A DNA stretch of 64,000 nt, taken from contig DATGLV010000034.1 of NCBI GenBank assembly GCA_035293945.1, positions 124,001 through 188,000 of the forward strand, read 5' to 3'. This document shows positions 1 to 8,907 of the stretch, in pieces (the stretch's first letter is position 1; each line of letters starts with the position of its first letter). The position numbers and the translations under genes are program-made. This stretch comes from VAZQ01 sp035293945 (lineage in GTDB: Bacteria; Pseudomonadota; Alphaproteobacteria; Rhizobiales; Xanthobacteraceae). A model generated the notes under the pieces. That model did not search any database and was not told the origin of the DNA. It saw nothing but the letters and a program-made list of their open reading frames with translations.

Positions 1-205
1 GCAAGATTGTCCACATAGAGCCGCTTACCCCCTAGCGAGCCGCTTAGTTGCACGGCGTTCAATGCGTCCTGAGGTCGACAGGGCGCTCAAGGTCCAGGGT
101 GCCGGCACGTTTTTCGAGGCCGCGAACCCGTGCTGCACGCGCGGCGCGGTCGCCGTCGATCCGCCCAGCTTGCACCTTCGCGCAGAGCTGTTTCTCGGTT
201 CGGCT

Positions 206-1102
206 TCATGGGGCGACTTGCGCCTGCCGACGCGCGACGCTCACGAAGTTCCTGACGACAGCGGAACGCTGAGTTCGGTGGTACGCAAGACAAATCTCGG
301 CGGACAGCGAAGGCCCCTCGATTGGGAGGAACACCACACCGTCGGGATGAAGGCAGCTCATGGACTTCGGCACAAGCGTGACACCCAGGCCAGCGGCTAC
401 CATCGGAATCGCCGAAGCCACCTGCGGCGCCTCCTGAGCAAGGCGTGGACTAAATCCGGAGCGGACAAAGGCTGCGAGGATGGCATCGTAGACCGGCGGA
501 TTAATTGTGCGCGTGAAAAGAATAATAGGCTCTTGAGCAAGCGCCGACAGGGGAGCTGATTGCGAACGGGCGAGCGGATGCGCCGCCGGCAAAGCCATGA
601 GGATGGGTTCGTTCACCAGCGTCTCGAGGCCCAGCCCATCCGTATCAGAGAGCGGCGGCCGGAGGAACGCGAGGTCGATGGCACCTGCGCGCAGGCGAGC
701 CAACAAGAGCGATGTGTTGCTTTCTTCAGGTGTCAAAACGACGTCGGGATACTCCTTTCTGAACTCGTGGATGATGGTTGGAATGAGAGGATGGAAATAG
801 GTTGCACCGGCTGAGCCGATATTGACCTTTCCGGTTTCGCCACGTGCACGGCGCCCGATCCCCATTTTGGCTCTATCGACCTCCGCGAGAATGACGCGAG
901 CTTCCTCAAACATGAGCTTGCCCGCATCGGTGAGTACGACGCCGCGGGTTTCGCGCCGCAGCAGCGGCGTGCCAATCTCCGCTTCGAGCTGCATTATCTG
1001 CGAGCTTAACGAAGGCTGCGTGATGCCGAGGCGCTGCGCCGCGCGCGTAAAATTCAGTTCATCGGCGACCGCCACGAAATAGCGGAGATGGCGAAGCTCC
1101 AT
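206..1102 (-). CDS. LysR-family transcriptional regulator
   Basis: A 298-residue LysR-type regulator. Residues 1-60 form the winged helix-turn-helix (start MELRHLRYFVAVADELNFTR, then AAQRLGITQPSLSSQI), and residues about 90-290 form the periplasmic-binding-like effector domain. Length is normal for the family. The effector domain resembles the BenM/CatM-type group that senses aromatic or organic acids, but the ligand cannot be read from sequence. The ATG has a strong GGAGGAGG ribosome site just upstream. No divergent intact target gene lies next to it: the 440 bases upstream hold no convincing gene, so the usual guess from the neighbour is not available. Family sure, target unknown. Confidence 0.93.
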   Translation of the reverse strand: MELRHLRYFVAVADELNFTRAAQRLGITQPSLSSQIMQLEAEIGTPLLRRETRGVVLTDAGKLMFEEARVILAEVDRAKMGIGRRARGETGKVNIGSAGATYFHPLIPTIIHEFRKEYPDVVLTPEESNTSLLLARLRAGAIDLAFLRPPLSDTDGLGLETLVNEPILMALPAAHPLARSQSAPLSALAQEPIILFTRTINPPVYDAILAAFVRSGFSPRLAQEAPQVASAIPMVAAGLGVTLVPKSMSCLHPDGVVFLPIEGPSLSAEICLAYHRTQRSAVVRNFVSVARRQAQVAP

Positions 1103-1546
1103 CGGTAGTCCTCCTCCTTCGCGGCAAGGATATTCCGGTCGCCATAGCCAGCAACTATTAAAAACGTCACCCGTACCAATTGGACAGACACGGGTTCGTC
1201 ATCTGACAGTAGCGAAACATAATCCCGATGGGTTCGAAGAGACCGTGCTGGGCGTGATCTTTCCTCCGGAAAAGATAAGCAAAAGCCGCCCGCCGGGGTC
1301 GTGGCGCTGGAAGAGATCGGCCGCTCGGTCGCACGGCGCTCGCCACGCTCGTGGAAGCAGGCTACGCGACGCGGCGACATCCCCTCCCGGCAATACTCGG
1401 TAGCCAGATCTCGATGACGCGCCCGGGACTGCCGGTGAGCCCGCCGCCTGACCGCAATAGACCGCATATTTGCGACCTCAGGGGAGCAGCGCTGCAGAGC
1501 AAATTGCGATGAAAATCTTCCTCAGCCTACGAACACGTGGGGCGTC
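1103..1546. other. gene-poor stretch upstream of the LysR gene
   Basis: About 440 bases without a gene I can support. The first ~100 bases must hold the LysR promoter. Between about 1230 and 1450 the plus strand reads in short pieces that look protein-like in shifting frames (for example ALEEIGR, then LATLVEAGYATR in another frame), loosely reminiscent of an acyl-CoA dehydrogenase or similar enzyme. This could be a decayed gene, but the similarity is only by eye. Confidence 0.3.
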
Positions 1547-1759
1547 GTGAAATCGCCCGTCATAAAGCGTTCGATTGTGATAGGAGGCCGCAAGACCAGC
1601 GTCAGCCTCGAAGACGCGTTTTGGACTGGGCTTAAGCAAATCGCGTCAAGTCGTGAGCTAACATTATCGGAAATAATTGCCATTATCGACGCCAACCGCG
1701 TCCACGGCAATCTATCATCGGCAATTCGTCTGTTCGTGCTCGACCAATTCGCGGAGTGA
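1547..1759 (+). CDS. small ribbon-helix-helix domain protein
   Basis: A 70-residue protein starting at GTG. It matches the alphaproteobacterial ribbon-helix-helix type (often PF13467): a beta strand with KRSIVIGGRKTSVSLEDAFW, then helix TLSEIIAIIDANR and a C-terminal helix NLSSAIRLFVLDQF. Such proteins are small DNA-binding or regulatory proteins that usually dimerise. It is convergent with priA, 45 bases away, and lies alone. An alternative ATG at 1509 is in another frame. The family call is by pattern; no target or partner toxin is next to it. Confidence 0.75.
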   Translation: MKSPVIKRSIVIGGRKTSVSLEDAFWTGLKQIASSRELTLSEIIAIIDANRVHGNLSSAIRLFVLDQFAE

Positions 1760-1804
1760 TCGAAACTTTCGGACGCGGATGTCAACACATGCCGGTGCAC
1801 GGCC

Positions 1805-3979
1805 TCACAGAAAGCTCTGCGGGTCGACATCCACTTCGAGCTTGATGGTTCCGCTCGACTTCGGGGCCGCTGCCAGCCATTGGCGCAAGTAAGCCGAAAG
1901 ATCAAAATTGCGCGGCGACTTAACCAGCAGGCGGAAGCGGTAACGCCCGCGGACAAGCGCAAGCGGAGCTTCAGCCGGACCGAGCACGCGCACCGCGTCG
2001 GAACGCGGCGCTGCCTGCGCGAGCGCCCGCGCATGCGATTGAGCCGCATGCTTGTCGCCGCCTGAGACAATCAATGCGGCCAATCGCCCGAATGGTGGGT
2101 AGTGTGCCTCTTCGCGCAGCTTGATCTCGCTCGTATAGAAAGCTTCGCGGTCGCCGGCGGCCAGCGCCCGCATCACCGGGTGCTCCGGCTGATGGGTCTG
2201 CAGATAACCGATCCCGCGACCCGCCTCCCGACCGGCGCGGCCGATCACCTGATGCAGAAGCTGGAATGTGCGCTCCGCCGCGCGCGGATCGCCATTGGCG
2301 AGGCCAAGATCGGCATCGACCACGCCCACCAGATTGAGCTTGGGGAAATGGTGCCCCTTGGCCACGAGCTGCGTGCCGATGACGACGTCCACCAAGCCCT
2401 GCTCGACTTGGCCAAGCTCCTCGCGCATGCGCTCGACCGAGGTGATGAGATCGCTCGAGAGCACCAGGATGCGGGCGCCGGGAAACAATTGCGCAGCCTC
2501 CTCCTCGAGGCGCTCGACCCCGGGGCCGCACGCCACGAAGCTTCCGCGCGCCGCGCAATGCGGGCACTGCTCCGGCTGCGGCAACGAATAGCCGCAGTGG
2601 TGACACACCAGGCGGCGCTTGAAGCGATGGTCGACCAGCCAGGCGTCGCAGTTGGGACACGAGAGGCGATAGCCGCATTGGCGACAGAGCGTGAGCGGCG
2701 CATAGCCGCGGCGATTGAGGAACAACAGCGCCTGCTCGCCGCGCGCATGTGCGTCCGCGATCGCCTGCACCAAGCGCGGTGCCACGAAGCGCCCAGGCGG
2801 CGGACCCTCGCGGCGCAAATCGATCGCCTCGATCGCCGGCATGCTTGCGCCGCCAAATCGTTCCGGCAGATGCAGGCGCTGATAGCGGGAACGACGGGCG
2901 TTGACCTCGGTTTCGACCGAGGGCGTCGCGGAAGCGAGCAAGACCGGTATTTTGGCAATGTGGCCGCGCACCACCGCCATGTCGCGGGCGTTATAGTGAA
3001 CGCCGTCCTCCTGCTTGTAGGCCGGATCGTGCTCCTCATCGACGACGATGAGGCCGAGATCCGCATACGGCAGGAACAATGCGGAGCGTGCCCCCACAAC
3101 GACTGCGATCTCGCCGGCTGCAACGGCTGCCCATGTGCGGGCGCGCAAGCGCGGAGAAAGCTGCGAGTGCCATTCGGCCGGCCGCGCTCCGAAGCGCTCG
3201 GCGAAGCGATCGAGCACCTGCGCGGTGAGCGCGATCTCGGGCATCAGGATCAGAGCCTGCCGACCCTGCCGCACCGTCTCGGCCACCGCCTCGAAATAGA
3301 CTTGCGTTTTGCCTGAGCCGGTCACGCCATCGATCAACGTGACCGAATAGCCGCCCTTCCGGATGGTGGCCCGCAGTGCGTCGGCGGCTTCGCGCTGCGC
3401 CGGCGTGAATTCCGGCGCCGCGTGATCGGGGTCGACCGGAAGCCCCACCGGCTCGGGCGGCAGCACCAGAGTTTCGAGTGTTCCTCCATCGACCAGGCCG
3501 TCGACGACCCCGACTGATACGCCGGCCTCCTCGGCGACCTCACTTTTTCCGCGCGCAAGACCATCTCTCAAGAAGTCGAGCACGCGCGCGCGGGCGGCGG
3601 TCATGCGTTCGGGCGGCGGTCCGGCAAGACGCACACCGAGGCGCTCGCGCGCGGGGCCCAAATGCTCGCCGGTGCGCAGGCCCATGCGCAAGACCATGCC
3701 GCGCGCCCCCAGCGCATAGCCGGCAACCCAGTCGACGAAGTGGCGCAACTCGCCTTTGAGCGGCGGCAGGTCGAGCCGCTCGTCGATATATTTCAGCCGA
3801 TTGTCCAACCGCGGATTGGGCGAAGGGTTCTCGGCCCAGACCACGCCGGTCGCGGTGCGCACCCCCAGGGGCACGCGCACCACATCGCCGGGCGCGAGCT
3901 CCATCGCGTCCGGCACGCGATACGAATAGGTCTGGTCGAGCGCGACCGGTAAAAGGACATCGACGACGCGTGAGGCCAT
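1805..3979 (-). CDS. priA: primosomal replication protein N' (helicase PriA)
   Basis: PriA is the 3'-5' superfamily 2 helicase that reloads the replisome at stalled forks. The 724-residue protein has the N-terminal 3'BD domain (start MASRVVDVLLPVALDQTYSY), helicase motif I GVTGSGKTQVY, motif II DEEHD, and the Cys-rich zinc-binding insert with paired CxxC motifs (CRQCGYRLSCPNC, CHHCGY, CPHC). The C-terminal helicase half includes VIGTQLVAKGHHFP and QVIGRAGR. The frame stays open upstream of 3979, but homology begins at this ATG, which leaves 84 bases to the divergent xerC. Length is normal for the family. Confidence 0.97.
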   Translation of the reverse strand: MASRVVDVLLPVALDQTYSYRVPDAMELAPGDVVRVPLGVRTATGVVWAENPSPNPRLDNRLKYIDERLDLPPLKGELRHFVDWVAGYALGARGMVLRMGLRTGEHLGPARERLGVRLAGPPPERMTAARARVLDFLRDGLARGKSEVAEEAGVSVGVVDGLVDGGTLETLVLPPEPVGLPVDPDHAAPEFTPAQREAADALRATIRKGGYSVTLIDGVTGSGKTQVYFEAVAETVRQGRQALILMPEIALTAQVLDRFAERFGARPAEWHSQLSPRLRARTWAAVAAGEIAVVVGARSALFLPYADLGLIVVDEEHDPAYKQEDGVHYNARDMAVVRGHIAKIPVLLASATPSVETEVNARRSRYQRLHLPERFGGASMPAIEAIDLRREGPPPGRFVAPRLVQAIADAHARGEQALLFLNRRGYAPLTLCRQCGYRLSCPNCDAWLVDHRFKRRLVCHHCGYSLPQPEQCPHCAARGSFVACGPGVERLEEEAAQLFPGARILVLSSDLITSVERMREELGQVEQGLVDVVIGTQLVAKGHHFPKLNLVGVVDADLGLANGDPRAAERTFQLLHQVIGRAGREAGRGIGYLQTHQPEHPVMRALAAGDREAFYTSEIKLREEAHYPPFGRLAALIVSGGDKHAAQSHARALAQAAPRSDAVRVLGPAEAPLALVRGRYRFRLLVKSPRNFDLSAYLRQWLAAAPKSSGTIKLEVDVDPQSFL

Positions 3980-4063
3980 TGAGCCGATTCGTCCGCAGTT
4001 AACAAACAAGTCAGCGGGTGGGATTATCCTCCACATGTCAAGGCCAAGCAGTGCGGGGCGGGC

Positions 4064-5053
4064 GTGACGGAAGCCGCAAGCGATGAAGAGGATGGGGGGC
4101 GCGAGCTCGTTGGCGCTGGCGCCGATCTTTGCAAGGAATTTGCCCGCTGGTGCATGCACCTTTCGGCCGAGCGGCGCGTGTCGCCGAAGACGCGCGAGGC
4201 CTATGAGCGCGACCTCCGCCAGCTCATCGCCTTCGTGTCGGAGCATCTGGGTGCGCGGGTGACCCTCAAGCGTCTCGCCGAGCTCGCCCCCGCCGATATC
4301 CGGGCCTTCATGGCGGCTCGCCGCGACGACGGCATCAGCGGGCGGTCGCTGGCGCGCGGACTTGCCGGGGCGCGTTCTTTCGCGCGCTTTATCGAGCGCA
4401 GCCACAGCGGCAAGATCGGAGCACTCTTTGCGGTGCGCTCGCCCAAGATCGCAAAGACGCTGCCCAAGCCGCTCACCGTCACGTCCGCCCGGCAGGTCAC
4501 GCAAAGCGAAATCCGCGCCGGCGAAGACCGCGAACCCTGGATTGTCGCGCGCGACGCCGCCGTGCTCGGCCTGCTCTATGGGTCGGGCCTGCGCATTTCC
4601 GAGGCGCTGGGCCTCAAGCGCAAGGAGGTGCCGGCGCCCGGCAAGGGCGATGCCATCACGGTGACCGGCAAAGGCAACAAGCAACGCATGGTTCCGGTGC
4701 TGCGCCAGGTGCTCGAGCTCGTAGCGGATTATGTCGCACTCTGCCCGCGGACGCTAGCCGCGGACGACCCATTGTTCATCGGCGCCAAGGGCGGGCCGCT
4801 GTCGCCGCGCATCGTGCAGCTCACCATGGCGCGATTGCGCGGGGCGCTCGGCCTTGCCGAAACCGCAACCCCGCACGCGCTGCGCCACTCTTTCGCCACC
4901 CATCTCTTGGCGCGCGGCGGCGATCTGCGCGCGATCCAGGAGCTGCTCGGCCACGCCTCGCTTTCGACCACGCAGGTCTATACCGCAGTCGACAGCGAAC
5001 GCCTGTTAGAGGTCTATCGCAGCGCACATCCCCGCGCGGCCATCGGCAAGTAG
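4064..5053 (+). CDS. xerC: site-specific tyrosine recombinase XerC
   Basis: XerC acts with XerD at dif to resolve chromosome dimers. The 329-residue protein has an N-terminal SAM-like core-binding domain (LSAERRVSPKTREAYERDL) and the catalytic domain: Arg in GLLYGSGLRISEAL, Lys in VTGKGNKQR, HALRHSFATHLL (HxxR), LGHASLSTTQVY with the nucleophilic Tyr. The start is GTG; no better start is near. It is divergent from priA, a known alphaproteobacterial pairing, and no phage or island genes surround it, so I read it as the housekeeping recombinase rather than a mobile integrase. Confidence 0.95.
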   Translation: MTEAASDEEDGGRELVGAGADLCKEFARWCMHLSAERRVSPKTREAYERDLRQLIAFVSEHLGARVTLKRLAELAPADIRAFMAARRDDGISGRSLARGLAGARSFARFIERSHSGKIGALFAVRSPKIAKTLPKPLTVTSARQVTQSEIRAGEDREPWIVARDAAVLGLLYGSGLRISEALGLKRKEVPAPGKGDAITVTGKGNKQRMVPVLRQVLELVADYVALCPRTLAADDPLFIGAKGGPLSPRIVQLTMARLRGALGLAETATPHALRHSFATHLLARGGDLRAIQELLGHASLSTTQVYTAVDSERLLEVYRSAHPRAAIGK

Positions 5054-5256
5054 GGCATCCGCCGGTCATCCCCGTGTAAACGACCATTACGCCCGTCTCC
5101 GACCGGCTATGCGGGAATAGTTTGAGGCGCCCTAAAGCCACAAATCGTCGCGGCGACCGCATCCTGGCGGCCCTGCGCCTGCTCCCATTTGGCTCTTGCG
5201 CTCGCGGCCTCCTTCGTTCAATCGTCCTTCTGATTGAACCGACCACCAGGGGACCA

Positions 5257-5877
5257 ATGATGAGCGACGTTCACGAGCACATGGAACATGCGGAGCACGT
5301 CGAGCATGCAGCGCATTCAAACAAGAAGATCGCGCTGGTGATCGCGGTCCTCGCGCTTTTCCTGGCGTTCTCCGAAACATTGGGCAAGAGCGCACAGACC
5401 AACGCAATTACGGCCAATATCGAGGCGTCCGATCTCTGGGCCTTCTTCCAGGCCAAGACCATCCGCCAGACGGTGCTGCGCACGGCTTCCGAGTTCAAGA
5501 GCATCGAGCTCGCTTCGCTCGACGGCTCCGCCAAGAGCGCGATGCAGAAGCAGATCGAAAATTGGCAAAAGACGGCCGACCGCTATGAGAGCGATCCGCA
5601 ATCGCGCGAGGGCCGCAAGGAGCTCACCGAGCGTGCCCAGGCGACGGAAAAACGCCGCGACTTGAATTTTGCCAAATACGAAAACTACGAATTGGCGTCA
5701 GCGGCCTTTCAGATCGGCATCGTGCTCGCCTCGGCCTCGGTCATCACCGGCATGATAGCGCTGGTCTGGGGCGCGGGCGGCCTCGGATTGATCGGGCTCG
5801 CATTCACCGGCTTCGGCCTGTTCGCGCCCGAAATGCTGGAGCGGCTGCAGCACCTGGTCGGCGCGGGTGGCGCCTGA
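5257..5877 (+). CDS. DUF4337 family membrane protein
   Basis: A 206-residue protein of the DUF4337 type, function unknown. The N-terminal ~20 residues are rich in His and Glu (VHEHMEHAEHVEHAAH). A first membrane helix follows (about residues 25-42, IALVIAVLALFLAF), then a charged region (about 45-145) that may form a coiled coil, then two membrane helices (about 148-175 and 178-198). The start is one of two adjacent ATGs (5257 or 5260) preceded by AGGGG. The frame is open further upstream but that part does not resemble the family. It is convergent with lpdA, 22 bases away, and looks monocistronic. Confidence 0.85.
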   Translation: MMSDVHEHMEHAEHVEHAAHSNKKIALVIAVLALFLAFSETLGKSAQTNAITANIEASDLWAFFQAKTIRQTVLRTASEFKSIELASLDGSAKSAMQKQIENWQKTADRYESDPQSREGRKELTERAQATEKRRDLNFAKYENYELASAAFQIGIVLASASVITGMIALVWGAGGLGLIGLAFTGFGLFAPEMLERLQHLVGAGGA

Positions 5878-5899
5878 CCAAGATCGGTGGCCTCCGCGA

Positions 5900-7300
5900 T
5901 CACATGCTGATCGCCCGCTTGTCGACTGCAAGCGCCGCCTCTTTTACGGCCTCGCTGAGAGTTGGATGCGCATGGCAGGTGCGGGCGATGTCCTCGGCGG
6001 CGGCGCCGAATTCCATGGCGACCGCCGCCTCCGCGATCATGTTGCCGGCGTCCGCGCCCACGATATGCACGCCGAGCACACGATCGGTCGCCGCATCGGC
6101 CAGGATCTTCACGAAGCCGTCGGTCTGGTGATTGACCTTGGCGCGGCCGTTGGCCGTGAATGGAAACTTCCCCGATTTGTAGGTGATGCCTGCCGCCTGC
6201 AGTTCCTCCTCGGTCTTCCCCACTGAAGCGATCTCCGGCGCCGTGTACACGACATTGGGGATGACCTCGTAGTTCACATGACCGGCCTGGCCGGCCAGGA
6301 TCTCGGCGACGGCGACGCCCTCGTCCTCGGCCTTGTGCGCCAACATGGGCCCCGCAATGACGTCGCCGATCGCGTAGATGCCCCGAACGTTGGTGGCGAA
6401 TTGTTGGTCGATGATGATGCGCCCGCGATCATCCTTCTGCACCCCGACGGCCTCGAGCCCGAGGCCCTCCGTGTAGGGCACCCGCCCGATCGCAACCAGC
6501 ACCACGTCGGCCTCGAAAGTCTGCGCTGCGCCGCCGGCTGCCGGCTCGACCTGCGCTTTGAGGGTCGCGCCGATGCTGTCGATCGCCGCAACCTTGGATG
6601 AAAGATGAAACTTGATGCCCTGCTTCTCGAGCAGGCGTTGAAACTGCCGGCATACTTCGTTGTCCATGCCGGGCAGAATCCGGTCGAGATACTCGATGAC
6701 CGTCACCTCAGAACCGAGCCGCCGCCACACCGATCCGAGCTCGAGCCCGATCACGCCGGCGCCGACGATGAGAAGACGCTGCGGCACCTTCGCCAAGATC
6801 AGCGCGCCGGTCGAGGAGACGATGCGTTTCTCATCGATCGTGACGCCGCGCAATCTGGCGACATCGGAGCCGGTGGCGATCACGATCGCCTTGGTTTCAA
6901 GCACCTCCGTCTTGCCGTCGGCACCTTTGACCTCGACCTTTCCGGCGGCCGCAATCCTCCCCCAGCCGTGATAGCTCTCGATCTTGTTCTTCTTGAACAG
7001 GAAGGCGACACCTTTGACATTGCCGTCGACGCCTTCGTCCTTGAACTTCATCATCGCGGGCAGGTCGAGCTTGGGGGCGCCGACCACGATGCCCATGCGG
7101 GCGAACGCGCGGGACGCCTCCTCGAACAGCTCGGAGGCGTGCAGCAGCGCCTTGGACGGAATGCAGCCGACATTGAGACAGGTGCCCCCGAAGGTCGCGT
7201 CCTTCTCGACCACCGCGACTTTCATGCCGAGCTGGGCGGCCCGGATGGCGCACACATAGCCGCCGGGACCAGAACCAATAATGATGAGATCGTAGGGCAT
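5900..7300 (-). CDS. lpdA: dihydrolipoyl dehydrogenase (E3)
   Basis: The flavoprotein E3 subunit reoxidises dihydrolipoamide of the 2-oxoglutarate dehydrogenase complex, passing electrons to NAD. In 466 residues it shows the FAD-binding GSGPGGYVCAIRAAQ, the redox-active disulfide GGTCLNVGC (Cys41 and Cys46), the NAD-binding GAGVIGLELGSVW, and the C-terminal dimerisation domain with the catalytic HAHPTLSEA. Full length for the family. It is the last gene of the TCA block, 137 bases after sucB; that spacer holds a palindromic repeat. It could also serve other 2-oxoacid complexes, but the context assigns it to 2-oxoglutarate dehydrogenase. Confidence 0.97.
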   Translation of the reverse strand: MPYDLIIIGSGPGGYVCAIRAAQLGMKVAVVEKDATFGGTCLNVGCIPSKALLHASELFEEASRAFARMGIVVGAPKLDLPAMMKFKDEGVDGNVKGVAFLFKKNKIESYHGWGRIAAAGKVEVKGADGKTEVLETKAIVIATGSDVARLRGVTIDEKRIVSSTGALILAKVPQRLLIVGAGVIGLELGSVWRRLGSEVTVIEYLDRILPGMDNEVCRQFQRLLEKQGIKFHLSSKVAAIDSIGATLKAQVEPAAGGAAQTFEADVVLVAIGRVPYTEGLGLEAVGVQKDDRGRIIIDQQFATNVRGIYAIGDVIAGPMLAHKAEDEGVAVAEILAGQAGHVNYEVIPNVVYTAPEIASVGKTEEELQAAGITYKSGKFPFTANGRAKVNHQTDGFVKILADAATDRVLGVHIVGADAGNMIAEAAVAMEFGAAAEDIARTCHAHPTLSEAVKEAALAVDKRAISM

Positions 7301-7324
7301 GAAGCAGCTCCGCGGCTAACACCC

Positions 7325-7418
7325 GTCGTGGCCGGGCTTGTCCCGGCCATCCACGCCTTGCTTACCAAGCAAGAGAGACGTGGATGCCCGGCACAAGGCG
7401 CACAAGGCCGGGCATGAC
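7325..7418. repeat. imperfect palindromic repeat between sucB and lpdA
   Basis: Left arm 7325-7355 (GTCGTGGCCGGGCTTGTCCC...) and right arm 7379-7418 are inverted copies; the right arm carries about 9 extra bases. The arms contain smaller GGCCGGG/CCCGGCC palindromes. A related, longer copy lies at 31318-31429. This style of GGCCGGGC repeat is common between genes in Bradyrhizobium-like genomes. In the transcript it could fold into a long hairpin in the sucB-lpdA spacer. Confidence 0.8.
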
Positions 7419-7437
7419 TCGAGCGTCACCAATGATC

Positions 7438-8703
7438 TTATAATTCCAGCACCAGCCGCGCCGGATCCTCCAAACATTCTTTCACGCGCACCAGGAAGGT
7501 CACGGCCTCACGGCCGTCGACGATACGGTGGTCATAGGAGAGCGCGAGATACATCATCGGCCGGATCTCGATCTTCCCCGCTATGGCAACCGGCCGCTCC
7601 GCAATCTTGTGCATGCCGAGAATGCCGGATTGCGGCGCGTTGAGGATCGGGGTCGACATCAGCGAGCCGTAGATGCCGCCATTGGAGATCGTGAAGGTGC
7701 CGCCCTGCATCTCCTCGATCTTGAGCATGCCCTCGCGCGCGCGCCGGCCGTAATCGGCAATCTCCTTCTCGATCTGGGCAAACGACTTGGCGTCGCAATC
7801 GCGCACCACCGGCACTACCAGACCCTTGTCGGTCCCGACCGCCACCGCGATGTGATAGTAGTTCTTGTAGACGATATCGCTGCCGTCGATCTCGGCATTG
7901 ACGGAGGGAATGTCTTTGAGCGCCTGCACGCAGGCGCGCACGAAGAAGCCCATGAAGCCGAGCTTCACGCCGTTCCTCTTCTCGAACAGATCGCGGTATT
8001 GATTGCGTGTGTGGATCACCGTGCTCATGTCGACCTCGTTGAAGGTCGTGAGCATGGCGGCGGTATTCTGCGCATCCTTCAGGCGACGCGCGATGGTCTG
8101 CCGCAGACGCGTCATGCGCACGCGCTCCTCGCGCGCTGCGTCGTCCGGCGGCGAAGGCGCCCGCACCTGCACCTGCGCCGAAGCAACCGGCATGGGGGCG
8201 GCGGCGGCCCGCTCGATCGCCGCCATCATGTCACCCTTGGTGACACGCCCGTCCTTGCCGGAACCCGGAACTGTCGCAACATCAATCCCGCTCTCAGCCG
8301 AAAGCTTGCGCACCGATGGGGGTGCCGGCATCGCGGCCGCGGCGGGTTTGGAGGCTGACGGCGCAGATGGAGCAGGAGAAGCAGCGGCTGGCGCTGGCGC
8401 CGATGGCGGCGCGGCGGCTGCACGCGTCTGGGCAGGCTTCGCGGCTGGCTTTGCGGCTGCGGCGCCGGCGCCCTCCTGGATCTCACCGAGCAGCGCGCCG
8501 ACCGCAACGGTCTCGCCGTCCTTGGCGGCAATCTGCCCAAGCACACCGGCGGCCGGCGCCGGCACCTCGATCGTCACCTTGTCGGTCTCAAGCTCGACCA
8601 GCGGCTCGTCGACCGCAACCGCATCGCCCGGATGCTTGAACCACTTGCCGATGGTCGCCTCGGTGACGGATTCACCCAGCGTCGGAACGCGGATTTCGGT
8701 CAT
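7438..8703 (-). CDS. sucB: 2-oxoglutarate dehydrogenase E2 (dihydrolipoyl succinyltransferase)
   Basis: E2 core of the 2-oxoglutarate dehydrogenase complex, transferring succinyl from lipoyl to CoA. The 421-residue protein has one lipoyl domain (residues 1-77, lipoylated Lys42 in ETDKVTIEV), an Ala/Pro-rich linker, the E3-binding domain (about 130-170, VRKLSAESGIDVATV), another linker, and the catalytic domain ending with SYDHRIVDGREAV (active His and Asp). The ATG at 8703 was chosen because AAAGGA lies at a good distance; an upstream TTG at 8724 would add seven residues. It is the fifth gene of the TCA block, after sucA. Confidence 0.97.
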   Translation of the reverse strand: MTEIRVPTLGESVTEATIGKWFKHPGDAVAVDEPLVELETDKVTIEVPAPAAGVLGQIAAKDGETVAVGALLGEIQEGAGAAAAKPAAKPAQTRAAAAPPSAPAPAAASPAPSAPSASKPAAAAMPAPPSVRKLSAESGIDVATVPGSGKDGRVTKGDMMAAIERAAAAPMPVASAQVQVRAPSPPDDAAREERVRMTRLRQTIARRLKDAQNTAAMLTTFNEVDMSTVIHTRNQYRDLFEKRNGVKLGFMGFFVRACVQALKDIPSVNAEIDGSDIVYKNYYHIAVAVGTDKGLVVPVVRDCDAKSFAQIEKEIADYGRRAREGMLKIEEMQGGTFTISNGGIYGSLMSTPILNAPQSGILGMHKIAERPVAIAGKIEIRPMMYLALSYDHRIVDGREAVTFLVRVKECLEDPARLVLEL

Positions 8704-8771
8704 GTAATCATATCCTTTGGCCAACCAACACGTTTGCGCATCGCCTCAAGCCCAGGCATCGCAGGGGGCGA

Positions 8772-8875
8772 CTCCCTCCCCCCTTGTGGGGGAGGGATGG
8801 GGAGGGGGGTTCTATTGCAGGCCACCGCGCCAAAAGCCCCGCCCCCGACCCCTCCCCACAAGGGGGAGGGGAGGA
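8772..8875. repeat. palindromic repeat between sucA and sucB
   Basis: Left arm at 8772-8809 (CTCCCTCCCCCCTTGTGGGG...) and right arm at 8840-8875 are inverted copies around a 30-base spacer. Each arm is itself a hairpin of C-runs and G-runs around TTGTG/CACAA. It fills most of the 204-base sucA-sucB gap. It shares the CCTCCCCCT/AGGGGGAGG core with the element at 12979-13257 but not its longer arms. Confidence 0.8.
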
Positions 8876-8907
8876 GCTTGCGGCATTGTTCGCGGCTTAT
8901 CACGCAC

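Noticed and set aside
62..559. Plus-strand open frame overlapping the LysR C-terminus
   Set aside because: Overlaps the LysR effector domain in antisense; no recognisable protein pattern.
1054..1467. Minus-strand 137-codon frame upstream of and overlapping the LysR start
   Set aside because: No domain, Arg-rich composition and overlap with the LysR gene in another frame.
2102..3316. 404-codon plus-strand frame opposite priA
   Set aside because: Antisense to conserved PriA motifs; composition (Arg/Leu/Ala rich, no domain) is that of a shadow frame.
4064..5053. xerC as a phage or island integrase
   Set aside because: Next to priA, no attachment repeats or mobile genes, and normal composition; reads as the housekeeping XerC.
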